Source: Microvirga sp. TS319
GTDB taxonomy: Bacteria > Pseudomonadota > Alphaproteobacteria > Rhizobiales > Beijerinckiaceae
DNA: 64,000 nt
Assembly (NCBI RefSeq): GCF_041276405.1
Contig: NZ_JBGGGT010000002.1
Span: 1,959,001 to 2,023,000, forward strand
Direction: 5' to 3'
How positions within the stretch are numbered: position 1 is the stretch's first letter; each line of letters starts with the position of its first letter. The notes under the pieces are model-generated. The model searched no databases and was not told the DNA's origin. It was given only the letters and a program-made list of their open reading frames with translations. This document shows positions 1 through 8,104 of this stretch, piece by piece. A program made the position numbers and the translations under genes.

Positions 1-27
1 CGTGAGTTCGATTTCACGTCCGATGCT

Positions 28-465
28 TTAAGGAGCCTTCGATACGGCTCCCAGCAGCGTCATGACATGGCCTTCGCCCCATGTCGGCAGCACGAGGCGG
101 GCATAGCCGGCCGCCGGGGAGCGAAAATATGTCGGGCTCTTCTGCGAGACCGCCATGAGGCACTGCTCCGTGAACTCCTCCAGGGGAGGCTTCTGCGGCA
201 TCTCGTCGGAGAACCGTCCTGCGAGTGCGGTGCCGTAATCCCCGACAATCGCCTCGCCCGCCGTCTCGAACCGGAACCTGTCGGGGTTCTCGAAAGCGGT
301 CAGGAGAAGGAGGTTGGGCGAAAGGTCCGGCAGGCGGGACAGGTCCACATCGTCCGAGAACGGCATGGAATTCTCGCCCCGGATGAGATCCTTCCAATAA
401 TCCAGCACCTTCGCGAGGTCGGATTCGAGAGTTCCGGGCAGCGCGGAAGACAGAGCCGATGACAT
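28..465 (-). CDS. PAS-domain (PAS_5-like) protein
   Basis: A 145-residue soluble protein with no signal peptide or membrane segment. The central part (a Trp-Lys-Asp-Leu start, then a Pro-Asp-Leu-Ser-Pro-Asn-Leu-Leu-Leu-Leu stretch and an FRF..AGEAIV..YG..L.GR core) matches the single PAS_5 domain common in Rhizobiales. Family members are probably small-ligand sensors, but their partners are generally unknown and none is seen here. The frame stays open upstream to 618, but that extension is translated from a palindromic repeat. The ATG at 465 has a good AAGGTGAG ribosome-binding site, so I chose it. The TAA stop lies next to a possible degenerate repeat fragment at the window edge. Confidence 0.7.
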   Translation of the reverse strand: MSSALSSALPGTLESDLAKVLDYWKDLIRGENSMPFSDDVDLSRLPDLSPNLLLLTAFENPDRFRFETAGEAIVGDYGTALAGRFSDEMPQKPPLEEFTEQCLMAVSQKSPTYFRSPAAGYARLVLPTWGEGHVMTLLGAVSKAP

Positions 466-529
466 GTCCGATCTCACCTTGACGTTCGAGGATCCCACGA
501 GAGGCAAAGCGCCGACCCAGGATGTAGCG

Positions 530-637
530 CCTCGTTCGCAAAAGTGGACCCGGTTTCTCGCAGGAACGATGCGCGCTCTCGAAGGGGCATCCGATTCACT
601 CCCAAAAGTGGAGGCCACTCCCTGCGTCCGATGCTAG
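530..637 (-). repeat. Palindromic A/B element, copy 1 (reverse orientation)
   Basis: Module B (about 530-577) is followed by module A (about 588-636), read in reverse relative to most copies. The B core (GCAAAAGTGGACCCGG) is clear. Module A is degenerate: the palindrome arms have drifted. It lies between the divergent PAS gene and the kinase gene, upstream of both. Confidence 0.75.
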
Positions 638-718
638 GTTTCCCGCCTCATGCGGGTAGGGCTCCCGTCGCGCGCCCTATAACAATGCGGCGGGGACGAG
701 CACATGGAGGTTGCGGGC

Positions 719-1684
719 GTGCCGGATATCGTAACGATCACCCTGAATCCGGCGCTCGATGTATCGACGAGCGCGGACGCGGTGGCGCCGACGGACAAGG
801 TCCGCTGCGGCGCCGTCCGGCACGATCCTGGCGGGGGCGGGATCAACGTGGCGCGGGTCGTTCAGACCCTCGGCGGGCGCGCCCTGGCCGTGTTCCCGGC
901 CGGAGGCCCGACCGGTGCGATGATCGAAGACCTCCTCGATGGAATGGACATCCCGGCGCGGAAAATTCCCATCGGCGGCGTCACGCGGGAGAGCTTCACG
1001 ATCGACGAGCGCAAAAGCGGCCTCCAATATCGTTTCGTCATGCCGGGACCGGAGCTAAGCCCGAAGGAACGTCGGGCCTGCCTCGACGAGATCGCCCGTG
1101 CCGCCGAGGGCGCCCGGATGGCTGTCCTGAGCGGGAGCCTTCCTCCCGGGGTGTCGCCGGATTTCGTGCAGGAGACTGCCGATCTCGCCACGCGGGTCGG
1201 CGCGCGCTTCGTGCTCGACACCTCCGGAGAGGCCCTGCGTCATGTGAGATCCGGCGCATATCTGATCAAGCCCAGCCTTCGCGAGCTGCGGGAGTGGCTC
1301 GGGCGGGAGCTGAGAAGCGAGGCGGAGCAGGTCGACGGAGCCTACGGGCTGATCGCCCGAGGCGTTTCCGAGGTCATGCTCGTCTCGCTGGGCGCAGAGG
1401 GGGCGCTTCTGGTGACCTCGCAGGGATACGAGAGGTTGCCCGCCATCGACGTTCCCGTGTGTTCGGCGGTGGGGGCCGGGGACAGCATGGTGGCTGCCGT
1501 CTGCTTCGGGCTCGTCCAGGGTCTCGACCTGCGCAGCGCCGTGCGCCTCGGCATGGCGGCGGGGGCCGCGACGCTCATGACTCCCGGAACGGGACTGTGC
1601 CGACGGGAGGACGTCGAGCGCCTCTACGCGCAGCAAACCGCGTCGGCTACCATCGCTCCACTGAAGGCCATCCCTCGTTCCTGA
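719..1684 (+). CDS. pfkB: 6-phosphofructokinase, PfkB (ribokinase) family
   Basis: About 321 residues, normal for PfkB. It is expected to phosphorylate fructose 6-phosphate (or a related phosphosugar or tagatose 6-phosphate) with ATP in the cytoplasm. Visible features are the N-terminal VTITLNPALD start, the GGGGINVAR substrate-binding turn, SGSLPPGV, and the C-terminal signature SAVGAGDSMVAA with the catalytic Asp of the GAGD anion hole. An ATG at 704 is possible. I prefer the GTG at 719 because GGAGG sits 8 bases ahead and family members begin at this point. It is followed 48 bases later by a glucan phosphorylase gene, suggesting a joint role in glycogen breakdown and sugar-phosphate flux. 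Confidence 0.88.
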   Translation: MPDIVTITLNPALDVSTSADAVAPTDKVRCGAVRHDPGGGGINVARVVQTLGGRALAVFPAGGPTGAMIEDLLDGMDIPARKIPIGGVTRESFTIDERKSGLQYRFVMPGPELSPKERRACLDEIARAAEGARMAVLSGSLPPGVSPDFVQETADLATRVGARFVLDTSGEALRHVRSGAYLIKPSLRELREWLGRELRSEAEQVDGAYGLIARGVSEVMLVSLGAEGALLVTSQGYERLPAIDVPVCSAVGAGDSMVAAVCFGLVQGLDLRSAVRLGMAAGAATLMTPGTGLCRREDVERLYAQQTASATIAPLKAIPRS

Positions 1685-1732
1685 CCACCGCCACAGGCGT
1701 CTCACGCTTCGAGAAGCCATGGAGAAGCATCA

Positions 1733-3406
1733 GTGTCCGCCATCGAACCCTATCTGCCTCACACGCGGATTGCCTATCTTTCCATGGAGATCGCCCTCCG
1801 GAGCGAGATGCATACCTATTCCGGCGGGCTCGGCGTTCTCGCGGGCGACGCCGTCCGGTCGGCCGCCGATCTCAGCCTCCCGATGGTTTTCGTCACGCTT
1901 GCCAGCCGCCAGGGTTATCTGGGGCAAGAGATCGACGCGAAGGGCTGGCAGATCGACCATGCCGACGCCTGGGAACCCGAGGATTGGGCGACGCCTCTCC
2001 CGGACGTCATGGCCGCCACCATCGAGGGCCGCGATGTCTGGGTCCGTCCGTGGCTCTATGAATGGACATCGTCGCGCGGGCACAAGGTGCCCGTGATCCT
2101 GCTCGACACTCATAGCGACCGGAACGATCTGCCGGATCGCGGGATCACGCACAGGCTCTATGGCGGCGATGAGACGTACCGGCTCAAGCAGGAAATCATT
2201 CTCGGTATCGGGGGCGAGCAGGCCCTGAGGTCACTGGGTTTCGCAATCGATATCTATCATCTCAACGAAGGTCATGCCGCCCTTCTGCCGCTCGCGCTGC
2301 TGAAACGAGAAGCCCAGACCGCCACCACGGGGGATCATGACGTCGAAGCGGTGAGGAGACGCTGCGTCTTCACCACGCACACACCCGTCGAGGTGGGGCA
2401 CGATCGCTTCGATTACGAGAACGTCACCCGCATTCTCGGAGACTTCATCGATGCGGATCCGTTGAAGGCACTCGCCGGAGAGGACCGGCTCAACATGACA
2501 CGGCTCGCTTTGAATCTGAGCGACTACGTGAACGGCGTCTCGGCTCGTCATGCGGAGACGACACGGAGCATGTTTCCCGGATATCGCATTCATGCGGTCA
2601 CGAACGGCGTTCATCCGGGGCAATGGACGCATCCGGCCTTCGCGCGCCTGTTTTGCCGGATCTCCCCGGACTGGGACGTGCAGCCGGAAACGCTCGCGGG
2701 CGCGGTTCACCTGTCCGACGATGACGTCTGGAGCGCTCATCTGGACGCCAAGGACGAGCTGATCGCCCTGGTTCGGGAGCGGACGGGACGTCACTTCGGT
2801 CACGATCTCCCGATCATCGGTTTCGCGCGCCGCATGACGGGATACAAGCGGGCCGGCATGCTGTTCAGCCAGTGGGACCGGCTAACGGACATCTTTCGGC
2901 GCCATCCGTTCCAGATCGTCATGTCCGGCAAGGCCCATCCCCATGATGAGGGAGGCAGGGAGCTGATCCACGATATCGTGCGCCGGGCGCATCACGCCGA
3001 AATTCCGGTCGCCTTCATACCCGGCTACGATCTGGACATTGCAAAACGCATCGTGGCGGGCAGCGATATCTGGCTGAACACGCCCCAGCCTCCGCTCGAG
3101 GCTTCGGGGACAAGCGGCATGAAGGCGGCGTTCAACGGCGTGCTCAATGTCAGCACGCTCGACGGGTGGTGGCCGGAAGGCTGCGACGAGGGCGTGACCG
3201 GATGGGGAATCGGGCCGGAAGGGGATTACGCCGAACATGCGCAGGTCCTGTACGAGAAGCTCGAGAGATCCATCCTGCCGCTCTACGCGGAGGATCGCCC
3301 TGGCTGGATCCGCATGATGAGACAGGCGATTGCCGGGATCGGGCCGGTGTTCAACACGCAACGCATGATGGAGACCTATGCCCGGGAGGCCTATCGGCTG
3401 CGTTAG
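1733..3406 (+). CDS. glgP: Alpha-glucan phosphorylase (short type)
   Basis: A 557-residue cytoplasmic enzyme expected to release glucose 1-phosphate from glycogen or maltodextrin with phosphate and pyridoxal phosphate. The early SMEIAL..EMHTYSGGLGVLAGD block and the GTSGMKAAFNGVLNVSTLDGWW block, with the PLP lysine, are diagnostic of the alpha-glucan phosphorylase family. It is shorter than classical glycogen phosphorylases (over 800 residues) and lacks their N-terminal extension, matching the short bacterial/archaeal branch. It starts at GTG with GGAGA about 7 bases upstream. The TAG stop at 3404-3406 overlaps the left edge of a palindromic repeat, so the repeat appears to supply the stop codon. 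Confidence 0.9.
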   Translation: MSAIEPYLPHTRIAYLSMEIALRSEMHTYSGGLGVLAGDAVRSAADLSLPMVFVTLASRQGYLGQEIDAKGWQIDHADAWEPEDWATPLPDVMAATIEGRDVWVRPWLYEWTSSRGHKVPVILLDTHSDRNDLPDRGITHRLYGGDETYRLKQEIILGIGGEQALRSLGFAIDIYHLNEGHAALLPLALLKREAQTATTGDHDVEAVRRRCVFTTHTPVEVGHDRFDYENVTRILGDFIDADPLKALAGEDRLNMTRLALNLSDYVNGVSARHAETTRSMFPGYRIHAVTNGVHPGQWTHPAFARLFCRISPDWDVQPETLAGAVHLSDDDVWSAHLDAKDELIALVRERTGRHFGHDLPIIGFARRMTGYKRAGMLFSQWDRLTDIFRRHPFQIVMSGKAHPHDEGGRELIHDIVRRAHHAEIPVAFIPGYDLDIAKRIVAGSDIWLNTPQPPLEASGTSGMKAAFNGVLNVSTLDGWWPEGCDEGVTGWGIGPEGDYAEHAQVLYEKLERSILPLYAEDRPGWIRMMRQAIAGIGPVFNTQRMMETYAREAYRLR

Positions 3407-3492
3407 AGCATCGGACGCGGGAAGTGGAATCCACTTTTGGGTTCGGATCCGATGCTCCCTTCTTGGAAAGAGCGCATCGTGCGGGCCCGGTT
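3404..3492 (+). repeat. Palindromic A/B element, copy 2 (B truncated)
   Basis: Module A at about 3404-3457 has a GTGGAATCCAC core and GCATCGGA/TCCGATGC ends. The spacer (CCTTCTTGGAAAGA) and the left arm of B (GCGCATCGT) follow. The right half of B is missing and the sequence runs into an open frame. The element begins on the stop codon of glgP. Confidence 0.8.
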
Positions 3493-3670
3493 CATCGACG
3501 ACGATCCCGAGCGTGCAATCGACGCCGAGGCAGGGTATCGTCTCAACCAGCATCGCTTCGCCGAAGGGAAATACGTTTCCATCCGGGACGAGGATAGGGA
3601 ACTTCACGCCTTCAACAGAGTCGAAGCGCGGACTTTGAACGCGACCGAGAAAGTTGGAGGAGCACTGGTC
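3482..3670 (+). pseudogene. Possible remnant of a small protein gene fused to the repeat edge
   Basis: This stretch stays open in the same frame as the following cytochrome c gene. It reads like a genuine acidic soluble peptide (RARFIDDDPERAIDAEAGYR, then LNQHRFAEGKYVSI). There is no start codon with a ribosome-binding site of its own, because the upstream sequence is the truncated repeat. I infer the 3' part of a small gene whose 5' end was lost at the repeat. I do not recognise the family. It could also be chance coding-like sequence. Confidence 0.25.
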
Positions 3671-3988
3671 ATGTGGCGCTCGTGCATTGCTGTCGTCGCT
3701 GTCGTCCTGAGTGTCCAGTTCGCATCGGCCCAAGAGGGGCGCATTCAGCGCGGGCGCACATTCGTGCAGGCGAATTGCGCCATGTGCCATGCGGTCGGGC
3801 GCGCCGGCGAAAGCCCCCTCCAGGAGGCGCCGACGTTTCGCTCTCTCGGTCAGCGCTACCCGATCGAGGATCTGGCCGAAGCCCTGGCCGAGGGCATCAT
3901 CACGGGCCATCCCTCCATGCCAGAATTTCAGCTCGATGCGGCTCAGGTCAACGATGTTATGGCCTATCTGGAATCGATTCAGGAGTAG
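3671..3988 (+). CDS. Small periplasmic c-type cytochrome
   Basis: 105 residues. A signal peptide (hydrophobic residues 6-15, cleavage after FASAQ) precedes a single haem-binding motif CAMCH at residues 36-40. A candidate Met sixth ligand lies in HPSMPEF near residue 82. The size fits class I cytochrome c, a soluble electron carrier in the periplasm. The ATG at 3671 has a GGAGGA site about 9 bases upstream; the frame continues upstream into a gene remnant and repeat but the signal peptide fixes the start. The electron partners are not shown by the neighbours. An aa3 oxidase operon is encoded about 39 kb away in this window. Confidence 0.85.
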   Translation: MWRSCIAVVAVVLSVQFASAQEGRIQRGRTFVQANCAMCHAVGRAGESPLQEAPTFRSLGQRYPIEDLAEALAEGIITGHPSMPEFQLDAAQVNDVMAYLESIQE

Positions 3989-4110
3989 TGGGCACGCTCC
4001 TGTTCGGAGTCCTGCACACGATGGTGATGCTTTTGCTGATCGTTACCGCGGTCGCGGCGCTCGCCTTCTGGCCGGAGAGGCGGCCGTTCAGGGGACGGCG
4101 GGGCCGCTGA
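3988..4110 (+). CDS. Small single-pass membrane protein (putative)
   Basis: A 40-residue reading frame beginning at a GTG that overlaps the stop of the cytochrome gene (TAGTG). It has one strongly hydrophobic helix (VLHTMVMLLLIVTAVAALAF) followed by a basic tail rich in Arg. The overlap with an AGGAG just upstream suggests translational coupling to the cytochrome. I do not recognise it. It could be a small cytochrome accessory or chance. Confidence 0.4.
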   Translation: MGTLLFGVLHTMVMLLLIVTAVAALAFWPERRPFRGRRGR

Positions 4111-4181
4111 CGTGCGCAACGCGAAAAGGCGCAGCCGGATGCGACCGCGCCCTCGTCGAACCGGGAAGGGAAGCCTCCCTG

Positions 4182-5120
4182 CTACAGCCCCCAGCGCAGC
4201 ACGAGCGGATCGAGGCGGCGGGCGATCTCGATGAGGCCCTTGCGGGTTTCGGGATGAAGCGGCTGGAGCGGATGGCGCACGAAGTCCGACCGGATCACGC
4301 CGCCTTCCTTCATCAGCGCCTTGGCGGCGGAGAGGCCGCACTGGCGGTTCTCGTAGTTGATCAGAGGCAGCCAGCGCTCATAGGCCACGAGGGCTCCCTC
4401 GCGGTTGCCGGCAAAGTAAGGATCGATGATCTGGCGGATGCCGTCGGGAAAGCCCCCGCCCGTCATCGCGCCGGTCGCGCCCGCATCGAGGTCGGCCATC
4501 AGGGTGATCGCCTCCTCGCCGTCCCAGGGGCCTTCGATGGCGTCGCCGCCGAGCGCGATGAGCTCGCGCAGCTTGCCGGCGGTGCCGGCGACCTCGATCT
4601 TGAAATAGGACACCTGGGCGATCTCGCGCGCCATCCGGGCCAGGAAGGCCGGCGACAGGGCGGTTCCGGCCATGGGTGCGTCCTGGATCATGATCGGAAT
4701 GCTGATCGCATCCGACACCCGGCGGAAGAACTCGTAGATGCCGGCTTCCGCGACGCGCAGCGTCGCCCCGAAGAAGGGCGGCATGATCATCACCATCGCG
4801 GCGCCAGCCTCCTGCGCCCGCTTCGAGCGCTCGGCGCAGATATCGGTCGAAAAATGGCTCGTCGTGACGATGACGGGCACACGGCCCGCCACATGGTCGA
4901 GCACCGTGCGCATGACGGTCTCGCGCTCGGAATCGGTAAGCAGGAACTGCTCCGAGAAATTGGCCAGGATGCAGAGACCATCCGAGCCCGCATCGATCAT
5001 GAAATCGATGGCCCGTTTCTGCCCCTCGAGATCGACCTGGCCGTTATCGGCGAAGATGGTCGGGACGACCGGATACACGCCACGATAGGGACGGATTGAA
5101 GACCTGCCGAGCGAAGACAT
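4182..5120 (-). CDS. araD: L-2-keto-3-deoxyarabonate dehydratase (DapA family)
   Basis: 312 residues of the dihydrodipicolinate synthase/N-acetylneuraminate lyase TIM-barrel family. It should convert L-2-keto-3-deoxyarabonate to alpha-ketoglutarate semialdehyde in the non-phosphorylative arabinose route. Lys174 (in SYFKIEV) is the expected Schiff-base lysine, as in the Azospirillum enzyme. The ILANFSEQFLL and GPWDGEEA blocks match my memory of that enzyme rather than true DapA. A GGGAGAG site precedes the ATG. It is 37 bases downstream of the IlvD-type dehydratase and clearly in the same operon. Acting as a deoxygluconate-type lyase on another keto acid is the main alternative. Confidence 0.82.
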   Translation of the reverse strand: MSSLGRSSIRPYRGVYPVVPTIFADNGQVDLEGQKRAIDFMIDAGSDGLCILANFSEQFLLTDSERETVMRTVLDHVAGRVPVIVTTSHFSTDICAERSKRAQEAGAAMVMIMPPFFGATLRVAEAGIYEFFRRVSDAISIPIMIQDAPMAGTALSPAFLARMAREIAQVSYFKIEVAGTAGKLRELIALGGDAIEGPWDGEEAITLMADLDAGATGAMTGGGFPDGIRQIIDPYFAGNREGALVAYERWLPLINYENRQCGLSAAKALMKEGGVIRSDFVRHPLQPLHPETRKGLIEIARRLDPLVLRWGL

Positions 5121-5157
5121 TTTCTCTCCCTGCTGAACTGCTTGATTAAGTTAGCGA

Positions 5158-6891
5158 TTAATGGTTGTCGCGCGGAACGGGCGCTCCGGTTTTTCCGACC
5201 AGGAAATCGAGGTCGGCCCCTTGGTCCGCCTGCATGACGTGATCGACATACATCTTCACATAGCCGCGGGAAGCATGGGCCGCCGGGGGCGTCCAGGCCG
5301 CGCGCCGGCGCTCCAGTTCCGCCGCCTCCACATGAAGATGCAGGCTGCGCGCCGCGACGTCGAGCGTGATCAGATCCCCGTTCTGCACCAGCGCCAGCGG
5401 ACCGCCGGCGGCCGCTTCCGGGGCCACGTGCAGAACCACCGTGCCGTACGCCGTGCCCGACATGCGCGCATCCGAGATCCGGATCATGTCGCGCACGCCC
5501 TTCCTGAGCAGCTTCTGCGGCAGCGGCATGTTGCCGACCTCGGCCATCCCGGGATAGCCCTTCGGGCCGCAGTTCTTCAGCACCATGACGCAGCTCTCGT
5601 CGATGTCGAGGCTGTCGTCGTCGATCCGCTCGTGCAGCTCCTCGATGGTCTCGAAGACCACGGCCCGGCCGGTATGCTGCATCAGCCCGGGCGAGGCCGC
5701 GGACGGCTTGATGACGGCGCCATCGGGCGCAAGATTGCCGCGCAGGATCGCGATGCCGGCATCCGGCTTGAACGGCTGCTCGAACGGGGTGATCACCTCC
5801 CGGTTCCAGCAGGGCGCGTCCTTGACGTTGTCCCAGAGCGGCTTGCCGTTGACGGTCGGCGCCTCCTTGTGCAGCAGACCGCGCTCGCCGAGGCTCCGCA
5901 GCACCACCGGCAGGCCGCCCGCGTAGTAGAAATCCTCCATCAGGAAGCGGCCCGACGGCATCAGGTCGACGAGGCAGTGGATGTCGCGGCCGAGCCGGTC
6001 GAAATCGTCCAGCGTCAGGTCGATCCCGGCCCGTCCGGCGATCGCCAGCAGATGCACGACGGCGTTGGTCGAGCCGCCGATGGCGGCCAGGGTGCGGATG
6101 GCGTTCTCGAAGGCCGGGCGGGTCAGGATCTGCGAGAGAACCAGATCCTCCTGCACCATTTCGACGATGCGCCGGCCCGCCCGGCGGGCGAGGTGGTTGC
6201 GGCGGGCATCGGCGGCCGGAATGGCGGCATTCTCCGGCAGGCCGACCCCGAGCGCCTCGACCATCGCGGCCATGGTCGAGCCGGTGCCCATGGTCATGCA
6301 ATGCCCGGCCGAGCGGTTCATGCCGCCTTCGGCCTCGTGGAACTCCTGGAGGCTGACTTCGCCGGCGCGCAGCTGCTCGCTCATCGAGATGATGTTGGTG
6401 CCCGAGCCGATATAGGTGCCGCGATAGACGCCGCGCAGCTGCGGCCCGCCCGAGACGCCGATGGTCGGCAGGTCGGCGGAGGCCGCGCCCATCAGCAGGG
6501 CCGGGGTGGTCTTGTCGCAGCCCATGAGCAGGACCACGCCGTCGAGCGGGTGGGCCCGCAGGGCCTCTTCCACGTCCATCGCGGCGAGGTTGCGAAACAG
6601 CATGGCGGTCGGCCGCATGGTGACCTCGCCGAGCGACGAGACCGGAAACTCGAGCGGGAAGCCGCCGGCATCCAGCACCCCGTATCGCACGTGCTCGGCC
6701 AGCGTGCGGAAATGGGCGTTGCACGGCGTCAGTTCGGACCAGGTGTTGCAGATCCCGATCACCGGGCGGCCTTCGAACTGATCCTGCGGGAACCCGCTGT
6801 TCTTCAGGAACGAGCGATAATAGAAGCCCATCTTGTCCTGGCGGCCGAACCAGGCCTGGCTGCGCAGCTGGCGTTTTTCGTCGTCGTTCAT
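5158..6891 (-). CDS. araC: L-arabinonate (pentonate) dehydratase, IlvD/Edd family
   Basis: 577 residues. It is expected to remove water from L-arabinonate (or a related pentonate/hexonate) to give the 2-keto-3-deoxy acid. The three cluster-binding cysteines of pentonate dehydratases are present at 57 (WSELTPCN), 125 (MGCDKTT) and 198 (AGHCMTMGT), with the late ISDARMSGTAYG block holding the catalytic serine. The ATG at 6891 is preferred over a TTG at 6909 because AAGG lies 9 bases ahead. It heads the minus-strand operon with the keto-deoxyarabonate dehydratase and diverges from a sugar-import operon. Third codon positions look strongly GC-biased. The symbol araC follows the Azospirillum naming and is not the AraC regulator. 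Confidence 0.85.
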   Translation of the reverse strand: MNDDEKRQLRSQAWFGRQDKMGFYYRSFLKNSGFPQDQFEGRPVIGICNTWSELTPCNAHFRTLAEHVRYGVLDAGGFPLEFPVSSLGEVTMRPTAMLFRNLAAMDVEEALRAHPLDGVVLLMGCDKTTPALLMGAASADLPTIGVSGGPQLRGVYRGTYIGSGTNIISMSEQLRAGEVSLQEFHEAEGGMNRSAGHCMTMGTGSTMAAMVEALGVGLPENAAIPAADARRNHLARRAGRRIVEMVQEDLVLSQILTRPAFENAIRTLAAIGGSTNAVVHLLAIAGRAGIDLTLDDFDRLGRDIHCLVDLMPSGRFLMEDFYYAGGLPVVLRSLGERGLLHKEAPTVNGKPLWDNVKDAPCWNREVITPFEQPFKPDAGIAILRGNLAPDGAVIKPSAASPGLMQHTGRAVVFETIEELHERIDDDSLDIDESCVMVLKNCGPKGYPGMAEVGNMPLPQKLLRKGVRDMIRISDARMSGTAYGTVVLHVAPEAAAGGPLALVQNGDLITLDVAARSLHLHVEAAELERRRAAWTPPAAHASRGYVKMYVDHVMQADQGADLDFLVGKTGAPVPRDNH

Positions 6892-7048
6892 GTCGTGTCG
6901 CCTTAACAAATCGCGGCAGCGGCCCAGGGAAAATGATGAAATACGACTATCGTCGGATGGCTGGCACTGTCACTGCATATAATATGATAAATACGCGGCT
7001 GTTAAGGCTGCTAAAGTCTAAAATCATACAAAGCAGTGGGAGAAACGC
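6892..7048. promoter_or_regulatory. Divergent promoter region with AT-rich dyad
   Basis: A gap of about 160 bases separates the dehydratase operon (minus) from the sugar-binding protein gene (plus). It holds an AT-rich stretch unlike its surroundings and an 11-base dyad CATATAATATG at 6976-6986, a candidate operator for the FadR-type regulator encoded at 11591. A GGGAGAA site precedes the plus-strand gene. Confidence 0.4.
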
Positions 7049-8011
7049 ATGAAGGCTCGTCATCTTCTGACGACAATCGGCATGGCTACGCTGATGTTGT
7101 CGTCGGGTGTCGCTTACGCCCAGAGCAAAATGACCGTGGGCTTTTCTCAGGTTGGATCGGAATCCGGCTGGCGGGCCGCGGAGACGAAGGTCTCCAAGTC
7201 CGAGGCCGACAAGCGCGGCGTCGACCTGCGCATTTCCGATGCCCAGCAGAAGCAAGAAAATCAGATCCGCGCCGTCCGTTCCTTTATCGCTCAAGGAGTC
7301 GATGCCATCCTTCTGGCTCCGGTCGTCGCCACCGGCTGGGACGCCGTTCTCAAGGAGGCCAAGGAGGCGAAGATCCCGGTAGTTCTGCTCGACCGCTCCA
7401 TCGAGACCAAGGACGATTCCCTCTATCTCACGGCCGTGACCTCCGACACCGTCTATGAGGGAAAAGTAGCCGGCGAGTGGCTCGCCAAGGAAACCGGCGG
7501 AAAGTGCAACGTCGTCGAACTGCAGGGCACCGTCGGTTCCAGCCCGGCGATCAACCGCAAGAAGGGCTTCGACGAGGTCGTGGCCGCCAATCCCGGCATG
7601 AAGATCATCCGCACCCAGTCCGGCGACTTCACCCGCACGAAGGGCAAGGAAGTCATGGAAAGCTTCATCAAGGCCGAAGGCGGCGGGAAGAACATCTGCG
7701 CCGTCTATGCTCATAACGACGACATGGCCATCGGGGCGATCCAGGCCATCAAGGAGGCTGGCCTGAAGCCGGGCAAGGACATCAAGGTCGTCTCTATCGA
7801 TGGCGTGCCGGACATCTTCAAGGCGATGGGCGACGGCGAGGCGAACGTGACGGTTGAGCTCACCCCCAACATGGCGGGCCCGGCGCTCGATGCTCTGATC
7901 GCGTACAAGAAGGATGGCACCGCGCCGAAGAAATGGATTCAGACCGAATCCAAGGTCTTCACGCCCGAGACGGCCAAGGCCGAGTACGAGAAGCGCAAGG
8001 ATCTGTACTGA
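7049..8011 (+). CDS. ytfQ: Sugar ABC importer, periplasmic binding protein (YtfQ type)
   Basis: 320 residues with a signal peptide (cleavage after GVAYA). The mature protein (TVGFSQVGSESGWRAAET, QQKQENQIRAVRSF, AHNDDMAIGAIQAIKEAGLKPG, IDGVPD) tracks Escherichia coli YtfQ very closely. YtfQ binds galactofuranose, and alphaproteobacterial relatives bind arabinose, galactose and other pentoses or hexoses. It delivers sugar to the YtfR/YtfT/YjfF-type channel encoded just downstream. Together with the divergent arabinonate enzymes, L-arabinose is the likely ligand here, but this is inference. The gene starts the operon 7049-12364. Confidence 0.88.
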   Translation: MKARHLLTTIGMATLMLSSGVAYAQSKMTVGFSQVGSESGWRAAETKVSKSEADKRGVDLRISDAQQKQENQIRAVRSFIAQGVDAILLAPVVATGWDAVLKEAKEAKIPVVLLDRSIETKDDSLYLTAVTSDTVYEGKVAGEWLAKETGGKCNVVELQGTVGSSPAINRKKGFDEVVAANPGMKIIRTQSGDFTRTKGKEVMESFIKAEGGGKNICAVYAHNDDMAIGAIQAIKEAGLKPGKDIKVVSIDGVPDIFKAMGDGEANVTVELTPNMAGPALDALIAYKKDGTAPKKWIQTESKVFTPETAKAEYEKRKDLY

Positions 8012-8104
8012 GCTTTCGACCACGGTGGCGGCAGGCGCGACGGCGCCTGTTGCCTCACAGGTTTCGCCGGAGACGGCGACGTCGCGGTGAGCGGGCAAGG
8101 CGGC

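Noticed and set aside
1..27. Degenerate copy of the A module at the window edge
   Set aside because: Only about ten matching bases (GTCCGATGCT) remain and the rest is cut off by the window, so it is not counted.
544..2061. Long open frame on the plus strand across the start of pfkB
   Set aside because: Arg- and Gly-rich with no recognisable domain. It overlaps pfkB and glgP in another frame and is a by-product of high GC content.
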